Positions 13,501 through 24,400 of a stretch of 64,000 nt of DNA are shown here, piece after piece. Origin of the DNA: Tubiluchus corallicola. Its lineage: Eukaryota; Priapulida; Priapulimorpha; Priapulimorphida; Tubiluchidae. The notes under the pieces were generated by a model that made no database searches, was not told the DNA's origin, and saw only the letters and a list, made by a program, of their open reading frames with translations. The translations under genes and the position numbers were made by a program. The stretch is from assembly GCA_030141605.1 (NCBI GenBank), contig JAQGDQ010000092.1, positions 595,730 to 659,729 on the forward strand. The letters are read 5' to 3'. Numbering within the stretch: the first letter of the stretch is position 1; the number at the start of each line of letters is the position of its first letter.

Positions 13501-16500
13501 ATGCATGTGTAATTATCTTCACTAGTTTTCTTGATGGGGTATATATAATTAGGTTATGGGCTCAAAACCAGTATAGTGCTTTTACCATATTATCTTTTAC
13601 TGCTGTTGTTTCGCTAGGAATATTGCCTGTCACTGTATGTATTATCATCGTTGTGTGTGTACTTGCAACGTATTGATCATAATGCCAAAAAGTTTCAGTA
13701 ATAATTTTCTTTTGAAGATAACATCTTGGTATAAACCAAATGAGACCTATGATTCAAAATTCACTGTGATAGGATCGTCGTTTGAAGAGTGTAGAGCAGA
13801 ATGTGTCGGAATGTACTTATGCCTTTGGGATGATATATTGAAGTAAGATGCTTGGGTTTTTATCTTCATTTTGTCAATGAAAATTTTCAACGTATTTCTT
13901 CATTTGCATTCATATTTATATATATATATGTAGCAATTTGATCTCACGAATTTGTATTATTGCCTATGTGTTTGCAATGTATTTTTCTTTGTTTATACAC
14001 TTGCAACGTACTGAAAGCCCAAATCCAGCACTCAGCAGCATAATCTGCTTATTATGTATGCTGTTATCCAATTACAAGCCTATATACAAGCCAATAAATG
14101 GGGAATGAGGCCAGAAAAGAGACCAACATTTATGGACCAGACATCAGATTTAATGTGTCTACTTTAGCACAACTCTGTACCTACATATGCCTGTTTTCAA
14201 ATTTCTTTTCCTATTTTTGCTACTTTGTTTACCCACTGATTGCTTGTGGTTTTTAAACTCAAGTGGATTGTTAAAAGTACATAAAGTTTATTTTACACTA
14301 GTCGTTTGTTTTTACATCACTAAAGTCAGCATGACATACAGGTGTTTTAATTTATTAACAGGGTATTTGGTCATGAAGGTCAGCAAGCTGAAGACGTTAT
14401 ATATGTAAATTGGTTGCTTATGGTTCGTGCGGGTTTACTCAGCTTGGAGTTTTATGCACCAAATACCAAGCAGTGGAAACAGGTTAGTCTCATGAAAATG
14501 GAACGTTTTTTGAAAGCTCCATGGTGTTCAGATTATGTTAACAGTACTGTGTGAATTTTGCTCCATTGAAATTTTGCATTATGATTATAATACATTTTTC
14601 TACTTCTGATACAAAAAGGAAGCTTAAAATTTTGAAAATATCTAGTACGATGATGTGATTTTGTGCACAATTTAATGTAATTATTTAGATTTATTTTTTA
14701 CTGCTTCACTGAAGTCAGTGTGTTACTTCATATGTGCTATTTAAAAGTAACTCATAATGATTCCATTTAACTGACTTAATTTTGCAATTTTTCCTATTGA
14801 CTTAACTCAACATTTAAGAATGTCTGCCAGAAGTAACAACATGTCTAAAAATAGCAATAATTAACTAAGAATAGCAAAATCTTCTTGAATCTCATGCAGT
14901 TATTTCTTTATTATTAACCGTTATTCTCCGCTAACATTTGTCTTAATAACTCCAAAGCTAGGGTCACGAAGCTCACAGAGAAAGTGGGCAGCCCTGGGCG
15001 GGAGAAGGACAGCAGTATGGTCAAAAGGTGAAGGGCAGTGGGCATCGGCTAGTTTTTACTATTGTAATTAAACTTCTTAGGGCTTTAAGTTTTTTCAAAT
15101 TATTTTCACAAATATTTAGATACTGTGCAGTAGATATGCACAAGGAGTTTTAAAAGGCCAATGTCTGAAGAGGAGAGAAAATGCAAAATCATGTGTGCCC
15201 ACTTTTGGGGTGACCTTTGAGACGCTTGAAAATTAAGGACCCAAAACTCACTGGGCGCACTCCCTAGACAAACTGAACTTTGTAAACATATTACCTGACA
15301 CTGTAGGTTCAAAAGTAACAGAATGCGCGGATTTTCATTTATTGTTCGTTATGTTCTATCCATTCTTATAGTTATGAGCTAGGACCACAATTTTGGGTAT
15401 GCTGCTAGATTGGATTGTGAACTTGTACATGGCTAAATATAGGACATGTGCACACGGAAAAATTTTTGGGGGGACAGGAGCACCTTAAGTATTGAGTGAC
15501 AGTAGCTTGTAGCGTATCAAAATGAAAGGTCTCAATGAGGCAAATCGATTGGTTATAGTTATGTCGAGAACAGTTAACCTCTGATCCCATTAGGACAAAA
15601 TAGGGATTGAGGAGACTAAAGATCAGATGAAAGGTCTCGATGAATCGAATGAAATACGTTGTCAGGATATTGTTGATCTTTCAATCTTAGGTCATGGGTT
15701 GAAAAGTTAGTTTCACTGTAAAATGCAGCTTTTAACTAAATCTTCAGTTTCTGACTACGTCAGAAATATTGTCAACTACTTATAATTTGTTTTTTGTGCG
15801 TGCAATTTAACCTGCAATGAATTGTTTTTTAGGCTCATATGCAAGCTAGATATGCCATATTACAAGTACTGCTTGCTGCTGGGAAAGAGTTGGTCACCAT
15901 ATCAAAGAGAATTGGTGAAGATGGTCAGCCAGATCTTTTAATGACCCTAGACAAAGATCAAATTCGGACTATAGGAAAGGCTGCTATTGGCGACTTTTTA
16001 CGAAAGATACAGGTATGTCTTCCTCATTCTTGCAGATTTGCTACAGAAACTGAAGAAGCTTTTTTATGTAGAAAATAGAAGACATTTTTTTGTAAGTGAA
16101 GAAAGTATGAGTGTTTTCATTGTCATCACCATTATTTTTGCCACTTTTGTCATTAGGAAACAGGAAAACATTTCTAGGGTACAAGAGAGAAACTTTCTGT
16201 TACTTATTACCTAGAACTTGCACTTTAAAATATAATCATTTTGTTATAATTTTTCGATTTGATTTAGTATAAAATGCTTCGAATTTTCTCACAAATTAGT
16301 ACTCTGTGTTTTTGTGAAAGGTTGCAAAAATGCATTGAGAAAAAACTAAAATAACTGCTTATTGGCAGTATTTGCTGTGTTAGAATTTCTTAAGAAAAAA
16401 ATAGAAGCAAAGAATTTTTTGCATTGCAATTCTTTCTATTGCTCACTTGGTTTTGGTGCTATGATTTATTACAATTAGAAAAAGAGTAAGTCTTCTTGAT

Positions 16501-18489
16501 TTGCAGCCTGCTTGCTTAACCAAGGAGCATTTTTTGCAACAACAATTTTTGTATTAAATATTGTACATAGAAAGACATATCCTGCTTTAGCTTTGGAGTC
16601 ATAGCTGCACATTGAAAAGGAGTAACTATTTTACACAGAAACCAGAAAACTGGTATTCTGAAATGCCAAGAGTAATCATAAAGGTAAAGAGTAACGTTGT
16701 ATGGAAAATTTCAATATTTTACAGGTGTATAAGTCCATGGGGGATGTGGAAAGTGCTAGAGCAATGTATGACAAATATAGTGAAGTCAGTGATGACGGTT
16801 CTATTCCATTCCTGTCTTATAGAACTATAGTGATGGAGCGCAAGCAGCCTAGAAAAATGCTTGTTCAACCAAACACAGTAGTTGAAGGTAGTAATAGCGT
16901 TTTTTGTGTATTGTCTGTAAACTTTATATATTGTCTTGTAAACAGAATGCACAGTCAATTTTGAGGAGTCTTTTTTGACTCTATTAGCTAAGATTAAGTT
17001 ATCACAACACTCGGTATTGCTTACAATTTAAAATTTAAGACTTTAGCTTGCCCCGTAGCAGCTTTACTAGTGGTCACACTCATTCACACCTGCTAACTGG
17101 GCTCATTGCTGTTAAAATTCAGCATCAAAGCACCCATTTTGACCACTCAGTTCAGCTACCCTCGCCCCTTTTTAATGAGCGTTAAGTAATAGCAATCACT
17201 ACGTAAGCATGATCTCAATTTTGCTGTGTTAAAGAACAAGAAAAGAGTTCTGTAAACTAAGTTTCAGAAAAATCAGATTTAAAATTTATATCATTTAGTG
17301 TCGATCTTTACCACCTTGATACTCACGTTAAGAGCAATTTCCATTTATTTGCATAGATTTTTAAATCTTGCGGAACTGTCACAGGCTCGCCATTGCATGA
17401 CTAATGTACAATCGGCTTTAAATTTGTTGTATACTGGGTAGTACATATGGCTAGTTATTTAAACAAAGTTTATCAAATTTTTGCGAATTAGAAATGTCCG
17501 ACATAATAAGAGCACTAAAAAGTTTCTTTATGCACGTCACATGCATTGTAAATATGGTGTTGTTAAATATGCAAGGGTTAAAATATGACAAATATAAACA
17601 AGTGTGTTAATCTGCATGGCTTCGTGCTACATTTTGAGATTGGTCACTTTTCCTTTAAAAGAAAGTGAAACCTTTCATTATGAAAATGATAAAATGTAAC
17701 AAGTACTAGTAAGCGACAAACTAATTTCTACTTCTTATCAAAGCATTCTTTACATTAAAATTGTATATTGCAATTCGGACTGCTCATCTGTGCAGAAAAA
17801 TACATTTTCTTCTGTGTCTCTCTCTTTTCTTTCTCTCTTTACTAAACAAGCAGTGTTTACTAGTAGAGTAGTACACATATATACAACACATTTTACCATT
17901 TGCGGGTTTCTTTACAAAGTGCAGGCCTTCTAACCAATATCAGAAAGTCAATAAATGTTACTAGCAAGAGTACCAGACCCACTTTACATAGTTATGTAAC
18001 TATTAGCAACATGCTTTGACTCCTAAGTTATTCATTGCATTTGCATGTACTTAAAGATTTGCTTGGCGCATAGGTGATGTCATGTAATGGTGCCCCCGAG
18101 ATAGTATTGCGGGAGTATTTAAAATGAAAACAAACAGGAATTTCTTTTAACACAAGTATCATGTATGCTTAAGATTGTTACTAAACTATATAAATCTTCA
18201 AGCTATTTTTTCTGAAGCTTAGTTTAAAAAACACTTTTCTTAGCCTTTAAATCACTGATAAGTTAAGCAATTGCCAGAGGCCATGTCAAAGAAACTATAC
18301 CATGCAGAGCTGTGTGTTACAGACAAATGAACATATTTTTATATAGGAAATGATGAAGCTGTAAAATTGACAGAATATGAATCAAGTCCCGAGGGTCTCA
18401 TCCAGTCATTTGCTGAGCGCTTTCCAAATGCTGACGTCGAAGAAGCAATTTTCTCACTGTGGGAGAAAGATCACAGTCATTTTTCTTAG
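1526..18489 (+). CDS. DPP3: Dipeptidyl peptidase 3 (DPP III), zinc exopeptidase, complete, 17 coding exons
   Basis: Cytosolic M49-family metallopeptidase that removes dipeptides from the N-terminus of short peptides. Coding exons: 1526-1675, 2256-2378, 4177-4266, 4935-5069, 5777-5851, 6517-6607, 7096-7229, 7949-8079, 9780-9838, 11105-11299, 12471-12577, 13343-13498, 13718-13842, 14362-14482, 15833-16012, 16725-16887, 18347-18489. They join in frame to 725 residues (human about 737) and stop at TAG 18487-18489. The family zinc site HELLGH is at residues 448-453 and the third ligand is in EECRAE (505-510), so the enzyme should be active. Other strong matches include [26 protein letters not shown] and VIYVNWL. 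The start ATG follows a splice acceptor at 1517. Exon 7 must use the acceptor ending at 7095; the better-looking TAG at 7077-7079 breaks the frame. The ETGE loop used by mammalian DPP3 to bind KEAP1 reads ITGE here (478-481). Identity is secure; single boundaries could shift by a few bases. Confidence 0.96.
2379..4176 (+). other. DPP3 intron 2 (1.8 kb)
   Basis: One of the longer DPP3 introns, with the old reverse-strand LINE 3' end at about 2864-3000. The remainder shows no coding signal; short frames at 2386-2772 on both strands are chance openings. Confidence 0.6.
2864..3000 (-). mobile_element. LINE 3'-end remnant (end of reverse transcriptase ORF)
   Basis: Read on the minus strand, one frame gives the conserved C-terminus of jockey/CR1-type LINE ORF2 proteins: a segment like [20 protein letters not shown], then an I-K-x-S-x-S-I-x-x-F motif and a stop about 20 residues later. 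The GPxLWN signature is typical of this group. Upstream of it the frame decays. The fragment is an old, 5'-truncated copy in DPP3 intron 2, opposite in orientation to the host gene. Clade not assigned. Confidence 0.6.
5476..5621. repeat. Two-copy tandem duplication, period about 70 bp
   Basis: In DPP3 intron 4. The two copies share a CTATTGRTAATATG start, a block TATTGGTTAATCAG and the block TTTTACTTGTTTT, with scattered substitutions. No coding potential. Confidence 0.7.
8283..8400 (-). repeat. Trinucleotide run and probable LINE/SINE 3' tail
   Basis: On the plus strand an impure TAG run (about 8283-8308) is followed by TTTATTTACACAGTAAATAA. Read on the minus strand this is an AATAAA-containing 3' end followed by an (ACT)n tail, the usual arrangement of a non-LTR element 3' terminus. 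The body of the element is not recognisable, so only the tail is called. It lies in DPP3 intron 8. Confidence 0.4.
9246..9299. repeat. Short imperfect tandem duplication
   Basis: In DPP3 intron 8: two neighbouring units of about 27 bp, each with a core like CTAATTACTGCTGC bounded by GAC trinucleotides. Probably slippage or local duplication. Confidence 0.5.
9938..10054 (+). other. Candidate cryptic or alternative exon in DPP3 intron 9
   Basis: After an acceptor-like TGTTTTGTAG ending at 9937, an open, relatively G+C-rich stretch starts. Entered in the phase left by exon 9 it reads through residues such as [17 protein letters not shown] and stays open into the MITE that begins at 10055, where it stops at about 10078. 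It matches no part of DPP3 that I know, and the normal protein is complete without it. It could be an alternative terminal exon, a dead exon or chance. Confidence 0.25.
10055..10383. mobile_element. hAT-type MITE with 8-bp target-site duplication
   Basis: A 329-bp non-coding insert. Its ends are inverted repeats: left CAGGGCCGGATTGT, right (reverse complement) CAGGGCCGGATTAT. It is flanked on both sides by the perfect direct repeat GTCAGAAC (10047-10054 and 10384-10391). CAGGG-type termini with 8-bp duplications are the hallmark of the hAT superfamily. There is no transposase frame, so it was mobilised in trans. It lies in DPP3 intron 9 and interrupts an open stretch. Confidence 0.88.
12797..12899. 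repeat. Foldback (long inverted repeat) in DPP3 intron 11
   Basis: The arms TTAAAATTATTACAATCC (12797-12814) and GGATTGTAATAATTTTAA (12882-12899) are perfect 18-bp reverse complements. The complementarity continues inward with mismatches for about 20 bp more, around a loop of about 30 bases. It resembles a foldback/MITE relic; transcribed RNA would form a stable hairpin. No target duplication was identified. Confidence 0.7.
15520..15660. repeat. Imperfect direct repeat, period about 106 bp
   Basis: In DPP3 intron 14: two blocks sharing ATGAAAGGTCTCRATGA followed by a TCGA-containing segment, starting near 15522 and 15628. They look like a partial tandem duplication. No coding potential. Confidence 0.45.
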
Positions 18490-18986
18490 TAATGCCTGTT
18501 ATGCAGCTGCCTGTGAAGTATTTGCTTTTCTAATGTTTTACTGTTTTCATCAATATTTATAATCGGATTGGATATGAGTACTATACGATAAACAGCATGT
18601 CTAATGTTGCCTATTAAACAGCATCGTTGCTCAGGTTAAAGTACTGAAACTTTATTTATTTGTATTATTGTAGTTTGCTTGTTTGCTAGTTAAATAGACT
18701 GAGTTTGAAATTTGAAAATTTGAAATTTAAATGTTCCTGGTCATAAGATCGTTGTTAGGATTGTAACATCAAATTTTTTAAAGTAAAATGAAATTCATCA
18801 ATTGCAACTCACTATAATGAGAAATCAGTGTCAGATATTTCATTATTTCAGGTATCCGGTTACTTTTCATTACATCCTGAGCTACAATATGACAAGTTTT
18901 ATTTTATTTTAGCAATTGTGACAGTACTGATGACGGATGATGATATTATGACTAAAACATTTACTGAGTTTCTTCCTTTGAGCCTC

Positions 18987-19035
18987 AATAAATATATTTT
19001 TAATAATCTGTAAATTGGCTTCTTGCTTGAATAAA
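18987..19035 (+). terminator. Candidate DPP3 polyadenylation signals
   Basis: AATAAA occurs at 18987-18992 and again at 19030-19035, about 500 bp after the DPP3 stop. These are the first strong hexamers seen downstream. The cleavage site cannot be fixed from sequence alone. Confidence 0.4.
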
Positions 19036-20800
19036 GTCACAAGATTTAGTTTGCCTATTGATTATTACTACATCTGGTTTGATCTATTGGTTGTTTTGAT
19101 TGATTACATGGCATGATTGATATAGCTCCCTGGAACTTTAATTAAGCTTAAATCTGACAATGTATAATTAATTTTATAGCCAATTTCTAAAGAATTTATG
19201 TGGCCAGACAGTTTCAGTAAAAAAATTAAGAGTGGCAATAAAGTTTGTTGCCACTGCTGTGCTGTATATATTCTGTTGATGTTAGCTTGGGTACTTACAT
19301 GTAAACTGTAAGATAAAAAGTTAATGTTTTTGCAAAAAAATGTTACAAAAAAACAACAACTTATTGCACATTATTTCATAATTTTGCGAGTTTGGTGATA
19401 GAGGCAACTGTAATTTAACGGCCTGTTTTGACCTGAAACTTTTCACGTAAAAAACAGAAATCTTTCATTTGTTAATTATTTTTCTACTTGTTTGGTTTCC
19501 GTATTGTTTGAAAAATACATGTAAGCAAATAAAATTCACCTTTGTTAAATTAATAATACGCATTGTTTTTATAAAAAGAATGAGAATGTTTGGTAAATTT
19601 GCAAGTTATTACAATTACTAATTCATAAAAATTGATAAAATAAATATTAATTATAATAGTTGTTGCTGGAGTGGCTATTATTATTATTATCATTCTCGTT
19701 ATTAGTATTATGAAAATGTTTCATTGGATTAAAAATATTAGCCACTCAGTGTTTTGTAACTCTGTATAGGACATTGCGAGTGCATCTGCATGTGCTGACT
19801 ATATGGGCTATAACATCAAGCCTAATGAATATCACATTGTCTGTCTATATTAATAAATAATATTATGACGTTTAATTATGTCAAGTTTAAAACGGGACAA
19901 CAAGCTGAGATTTTGCCGCCACCTCAAACTTCATTCACTTGCCCACTATAATGAAATCAGAAGGTTGTGCGAAAATAAACTCTCCAACCTGCGTTTCTCA
20001 AAAAAAATTCACTTACAAAAACTACTTGAATAGCAAAGTGCTATTTATCTTGGCGTCTTACAGAAATCACAAAAATGATGTTAATCTGTTTGGAGAATTT
20101 CTCCACAAAGGCAACAAAAATTTCACAAAAACAAATAGTGACTGACACAAGTATGTAGGTAATAAAAACGTGAAACCCAAAAGTTAAGTCAAATTACCAT
20201 ACTTTTATGCAAGTTCCCTTTTCTGTTTTAGGCTATATTAAGTGAAATTATTATTTTATATATTTTTATGTCTAATATGCATTATATCATTAATTTGCAT
20301 ATCTATATTACTTAAATAACATATATGTTTGACAAAATAATGTTTTTAAATCATTTCTGTTAGATATTGCACAATTAAATACTTTAATGTTTTAATTTCA
20401 GCTAATATGTGTCGTCTACAGAAACATATTTACCACAAGCTTGAGCTATATAGCTCGCTTGTATAATTTTTTTGTCCGACATTGTTTTTTGTAATTAATA
20501 CCTACACAAATTTAATATTATGTTATATTCACCAGCAGCTGAATTCACATTAAATTTTTGCCATCATAAAAATAGAGCAGGTTTTTTACTGCTTTGCTAC
20601 TTGTACAATAAGTCAGACTCATGTGAACCAAGATAATAACTTCTAGCAGTAGCTTCCTGTAATAATATTTTAAGACTCTACTTTGTACTGTGTTTCTAAA
20701 GCTCCTAATGACTTGTAATGTAATTTTCGTATTAAGCATTCTGCAATTCTATTTTTTCTTGTGTCTTTGACTGATGTGTTTTTAGTAATTCTTGTTAAAT

Positions 20801-20989
20801 GGCATTCACCTGGCATTCAGAATGCGTATGCGTTATCCACCTACTGAATAGTTGCGTATAAAAAATCAGTAGCAAATGGCTGCAGAAAAAATAACACATA
20901 ACGAATGTCTGATTAACGGTGCACTGAAAACAATATAAACTTAATTTGTCTATTCCGCAGCCGCACTCCGAATATGTTAGGTAAATGCC
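20801..20989. mobile_element. Possible small MITE with diverged terminal inverted repeats
   Basis: The left end starts GGCATTCACCTGGCATTC; the right end, reverse-complemented, starts GGCATTTACCTAACATATTC. The similarity continues for about 33 bp with substitutions and a 2-base indel. No open frame inside and no clear target duplication, so the superfamily is unknown. Confidence 0.4.
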
Positions 20990-21034
20990 ACTTTAGACGT
21001 AGAATTTGTCAAATCTACTCCGTAACTACTATTG

Positions 21035-21075
21035 TGTGTGTGTTTGCGCAATAAAATTGAATTGAATTGAATAAA
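21035..21075 (+). repeat. AATTG-type pentanucleotide tail after AATAAA
   Basis: A short T/G-rich run is followed by AATAAAATTGAATTGAATTG and more A-rich sequence. An AATAAA followed by a short tandem tail is typical of LINE 3' ends, but no reverse-transcriptase sequence is recognisable upstream. Confidence 0.4.
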
Positions 21076-21432
21076 AATTTTGTGAACGGCGCGAATGGTG
21101 ACGCCTCTGTCGCGGTAAACGTGTAGGTGAAATTCTTTGTTTGCCGGCATTTAATTTTTAGTAACGATTGGATTTTGCAGAAATTGTTTACATTATTAAG
21201 GCGGATTTCACCTGTATAACGATAAGTAATATCATTCAGTCAGTTTATCATAATAGTTATATTATTTCGTTACAACTTGATAATTACGTTTGTGATTATG
21301 ACAGTGTTTTTCTGTTTTCAGCGTGTGCGTTAATGTTAGAGCCTAGTTCTTTACAAGGTAGTACGAAGACATCATTTTACAAGTTAAAAAACAAAAAATA
21401 AATTTATATATTTTGTGTTTCAGGCTTTAGTC

Positions 21433-24400
21433 ATGAGTCAGAGTCAGAACTGTCGTCTTTTCGTTGGTGGACTTAAAGAACAAATCGGCAAAGAAGATAT
21501 TGAAAGAGAATTCGGTCATTTTGGGCGTATCCGTGATATATGGCTAGCACACGATCCGCCAGGCTTCGCTTTCGTCGAATTCACGGATGAAACTGATGCG
21601 CATGAGTGTATTAAAGGCCTGAATGGGCAGAAGATCATGGGTTGTCAAATTCGTGTCGAAATTTCTAAAGGTCGGCCACGAGAAGGTGGTGGTGGTCGTG
21701 GAGGTCGTGGGGGTGGGGGTCGAGGGTTTGGTCGTGGTGGTGGTGGCAGGGGCAGGGGTGGGAGGGGTGGTGGAAGAGATTTTGGCGGTCGTGACAGGTA
21801 CCCGCCTGCTCGAGATTACGCACCTCAGACAAGATCTTACGCGGACGATTATTATAGAGACGATTATCCACCGCCACCTAGAGAAAGAGCGTATATTAGA
21901 GCGTATGATAATGGGTGGGCAGATCGCCGCACGCCTCCAATAGGCTATCGAAGTCGTTCACCGGTCACACGCAGGTATATAGCAAGATGATATGTAACCT
22001 TGTAGCTTCACACCAGTATCGCACACTTGAATTATATTAGCTGTTAGCGTATTGCTATTCCTTGCTTTCATCGCTGTTTAATCAAATTTTTTCTGTAGCC
22101 TGGGACGATCAAGCACCATGAAATATGCTTGACTGTTATTTACTAGTAATGCTTAATTTTTCTTTCAGGAACAGTGTGCATGATACAGCAGTCGCATTTA
22201 GCTTTATAATGATTCCGCGTCAGTCGATTGAAAGTTGAAATTCATTCTGTACTCGGGATCCTAATTTTGGTTAACGCAATATTAATTTCGCTGGTATAAC
22301 ACATGCTCCCGCTAGTGAAATGAAATTCTGGAAAAGGAGATTCCTAATTTTTCATTTACTTCGCTAATTGATCATTTTTATTACAGGAATTATTGGTGTC
22401 TTGTGGCATTAAAAACGAGTTTCAGTGTCATGCCACATCGTCGAGTCTATATTGTAATCCGTTATATAAAATTCTGACAAACAATTTATAGTGAATTACT
22501 ACTGAAAATGTTACTTAAGGTGGAAGTATATACGTCGCATGCTTCTATTTCTTCGTATTTTATTGATTGGGTGCTATCCATATTGCGCTGTCTCACTTAA
22601 TTTCACTGTTCGCTCGTAAAATGTTGTAGCTGGTGGGCCAATTGGTATTTATGAAAATGGCTAATACACATCTATTGTAGATTTGCAGTCTCTTGACTGC
22701 ACTGAGTCAAAATTCCTCGCTTGCTGAAAATTGTGGTTACTTACATTATTGTAACATCGCTACAATTGTAACGTATTTGCAAAAGTTTGCAAATTTGAAT
22801 CGCACCCTCACTCACTATATGTCGTATATATCGCATAGCTTATATTTTTCGCGACAACCCCTGGCTCAATCTGGTTCCTCGGCTACTGAAGTCTTCTAAA
22901 TGGAGCTTGAGTTATGGCTACAATTGTAACGTATTTGCAAAAGTTTGCAAATTTGAATCGCACCCTGACTCACTATATGTCGTATATATCGCACAGCTTA
23001 TATTTTTCGCTATGACAACCCCTGGCTCACTCTGGTTCCTCGGCTACTGAAGTCTTCTGAATGGACCTTGAGTTGGGGCTACAACTGTAACGTATTTGCA
23101 AAAGTTTGCAAATTTGAATCGCACCCTTTCACTCACTATATGTCGTATATGTCGCACGGCTTATATTTTTCGCTATGACAACCCCTGGCTCACTCTGGTT
23201 CCTCGGCTACTGAAGTCTTCAGAATGGACCTTGGGTTATTCGTGCTGTTGTTAGGAGGTTTGGAAACTTGTAGTATTTTAACACTTGTTTTTTAAGATGT
23301 TAATGAAATTTTGATATTATATGTTAAGCATCTTGTCTAAGTATTTATTTATTCATGTAGTTGTACAACACTTGTTTTTTGATGGCATAGTTTATTATTT
23401 ATTGTATAACTACTGGAAGTATGTCCTTTATTAGTTATTTTTGCAATTTTTTTAGGCTTTAAACAATGAAAGCTTCAATTGTGCCCACAAATATAAGTTT
23501 ACATATTTTGTTTAAGGTATATACTAATTCTTTCTCAACTGCCAGGTAATATGCTACACTCTAGTTTCCACCTTGATTTATTTTTTCAGAACACCACCAC
23601 GTATGATACCACCTTCTCGAGGGCGAGATGCTGATTATCCGCCACCTACAAGAATTCCTCGAGATTATCCTCCTGCACCTCGGGAGTACGCCATACCCCC
23701 AAGAGGAGAATATGCTGCAGTTCGTTCATATAACCGAGAATATGCAGCTGCTCCACCTCGTAGAGAGTATGCTGCTGCGCCTAGCAGGTATGCAATATGA
23801 TCCTACTTATTTATGTAATATGGAAACTTCAAAGAGATTACTCATGATATTACAGTCGTCATATTTTATGTGCGCAATCATGCGTCACATTTTTTCCGTT
23901 ATGCAAAGGTGTGTACCGAAGGAACATATTTATCAAACGAACCAAAGCCGATTATTTTATGCTTGGGTGTTGCTGAATCAAAACTAAACTGGATAATAGT
24001 ACGTTGTACTGAACCGAATTCCGAATTAAATATCAAGTTAAAGTAAAACACTTATATGGAAGGTTTACCGGACCGGATTTTTATACATATGTTCATGAAA
24101 AAAATTCTGTGATCTGAATATTCGGTGTATCACTAATATGTATTTCACTTTATGTGAGGAAAGGTGAATGTGTATCTAGAAACAGAATAACCTTACTGCA
24201 TGTTAACCTCGGTATACCATTTTGTGGATGAACGTGTATGCAGTCTTTTTTCAGTGTTTGTCTAGTATGTGCATGTGCAAGTACTCATCCAAACTGGACC
24301 AAACAGACCGAACTATTTTGTGCTCGCTTACACTAAGATATAAATATGCATTAAAAAATTGCAGGTTATGTTGAGGTGTACGATCGTGTTTGACTTCTTT

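Larger units (their letters stand above)
18490..21432. other. Intergenic region DPP3 / SR-like gene
   Basis: Holds the probable DPP3 3' UTR, the possible MITE at 20801-20989, the LINE-like tail near 21035-21075 and the upstream region of the SR-like gene. An impure ATT run lies near 19676-19698. A splice acceptor at 21422-21423 precedes the start codon of the next gene, so at least one 5' UTR exon must lie here; CGGTAAACG near 21113 and the stretch 21322-21357 between an AG and a GT are candidates. No other gene seen. Confidence 0.5.

Noticed and set aside
16999-17200. More G+C-rich block in DPP3 intron 16, considered as a tRNA-derived SINE
   Set aside because: No clear A and B box promoter pair and no tail or target duplication could be identified.
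21623-21943. Valine/glycine-rich frame and histidine-rich minus frame 21665-21877
   Set aside because: Shadows of the G+C-rich RGG coding repeat of the SR-like gene in other frames.
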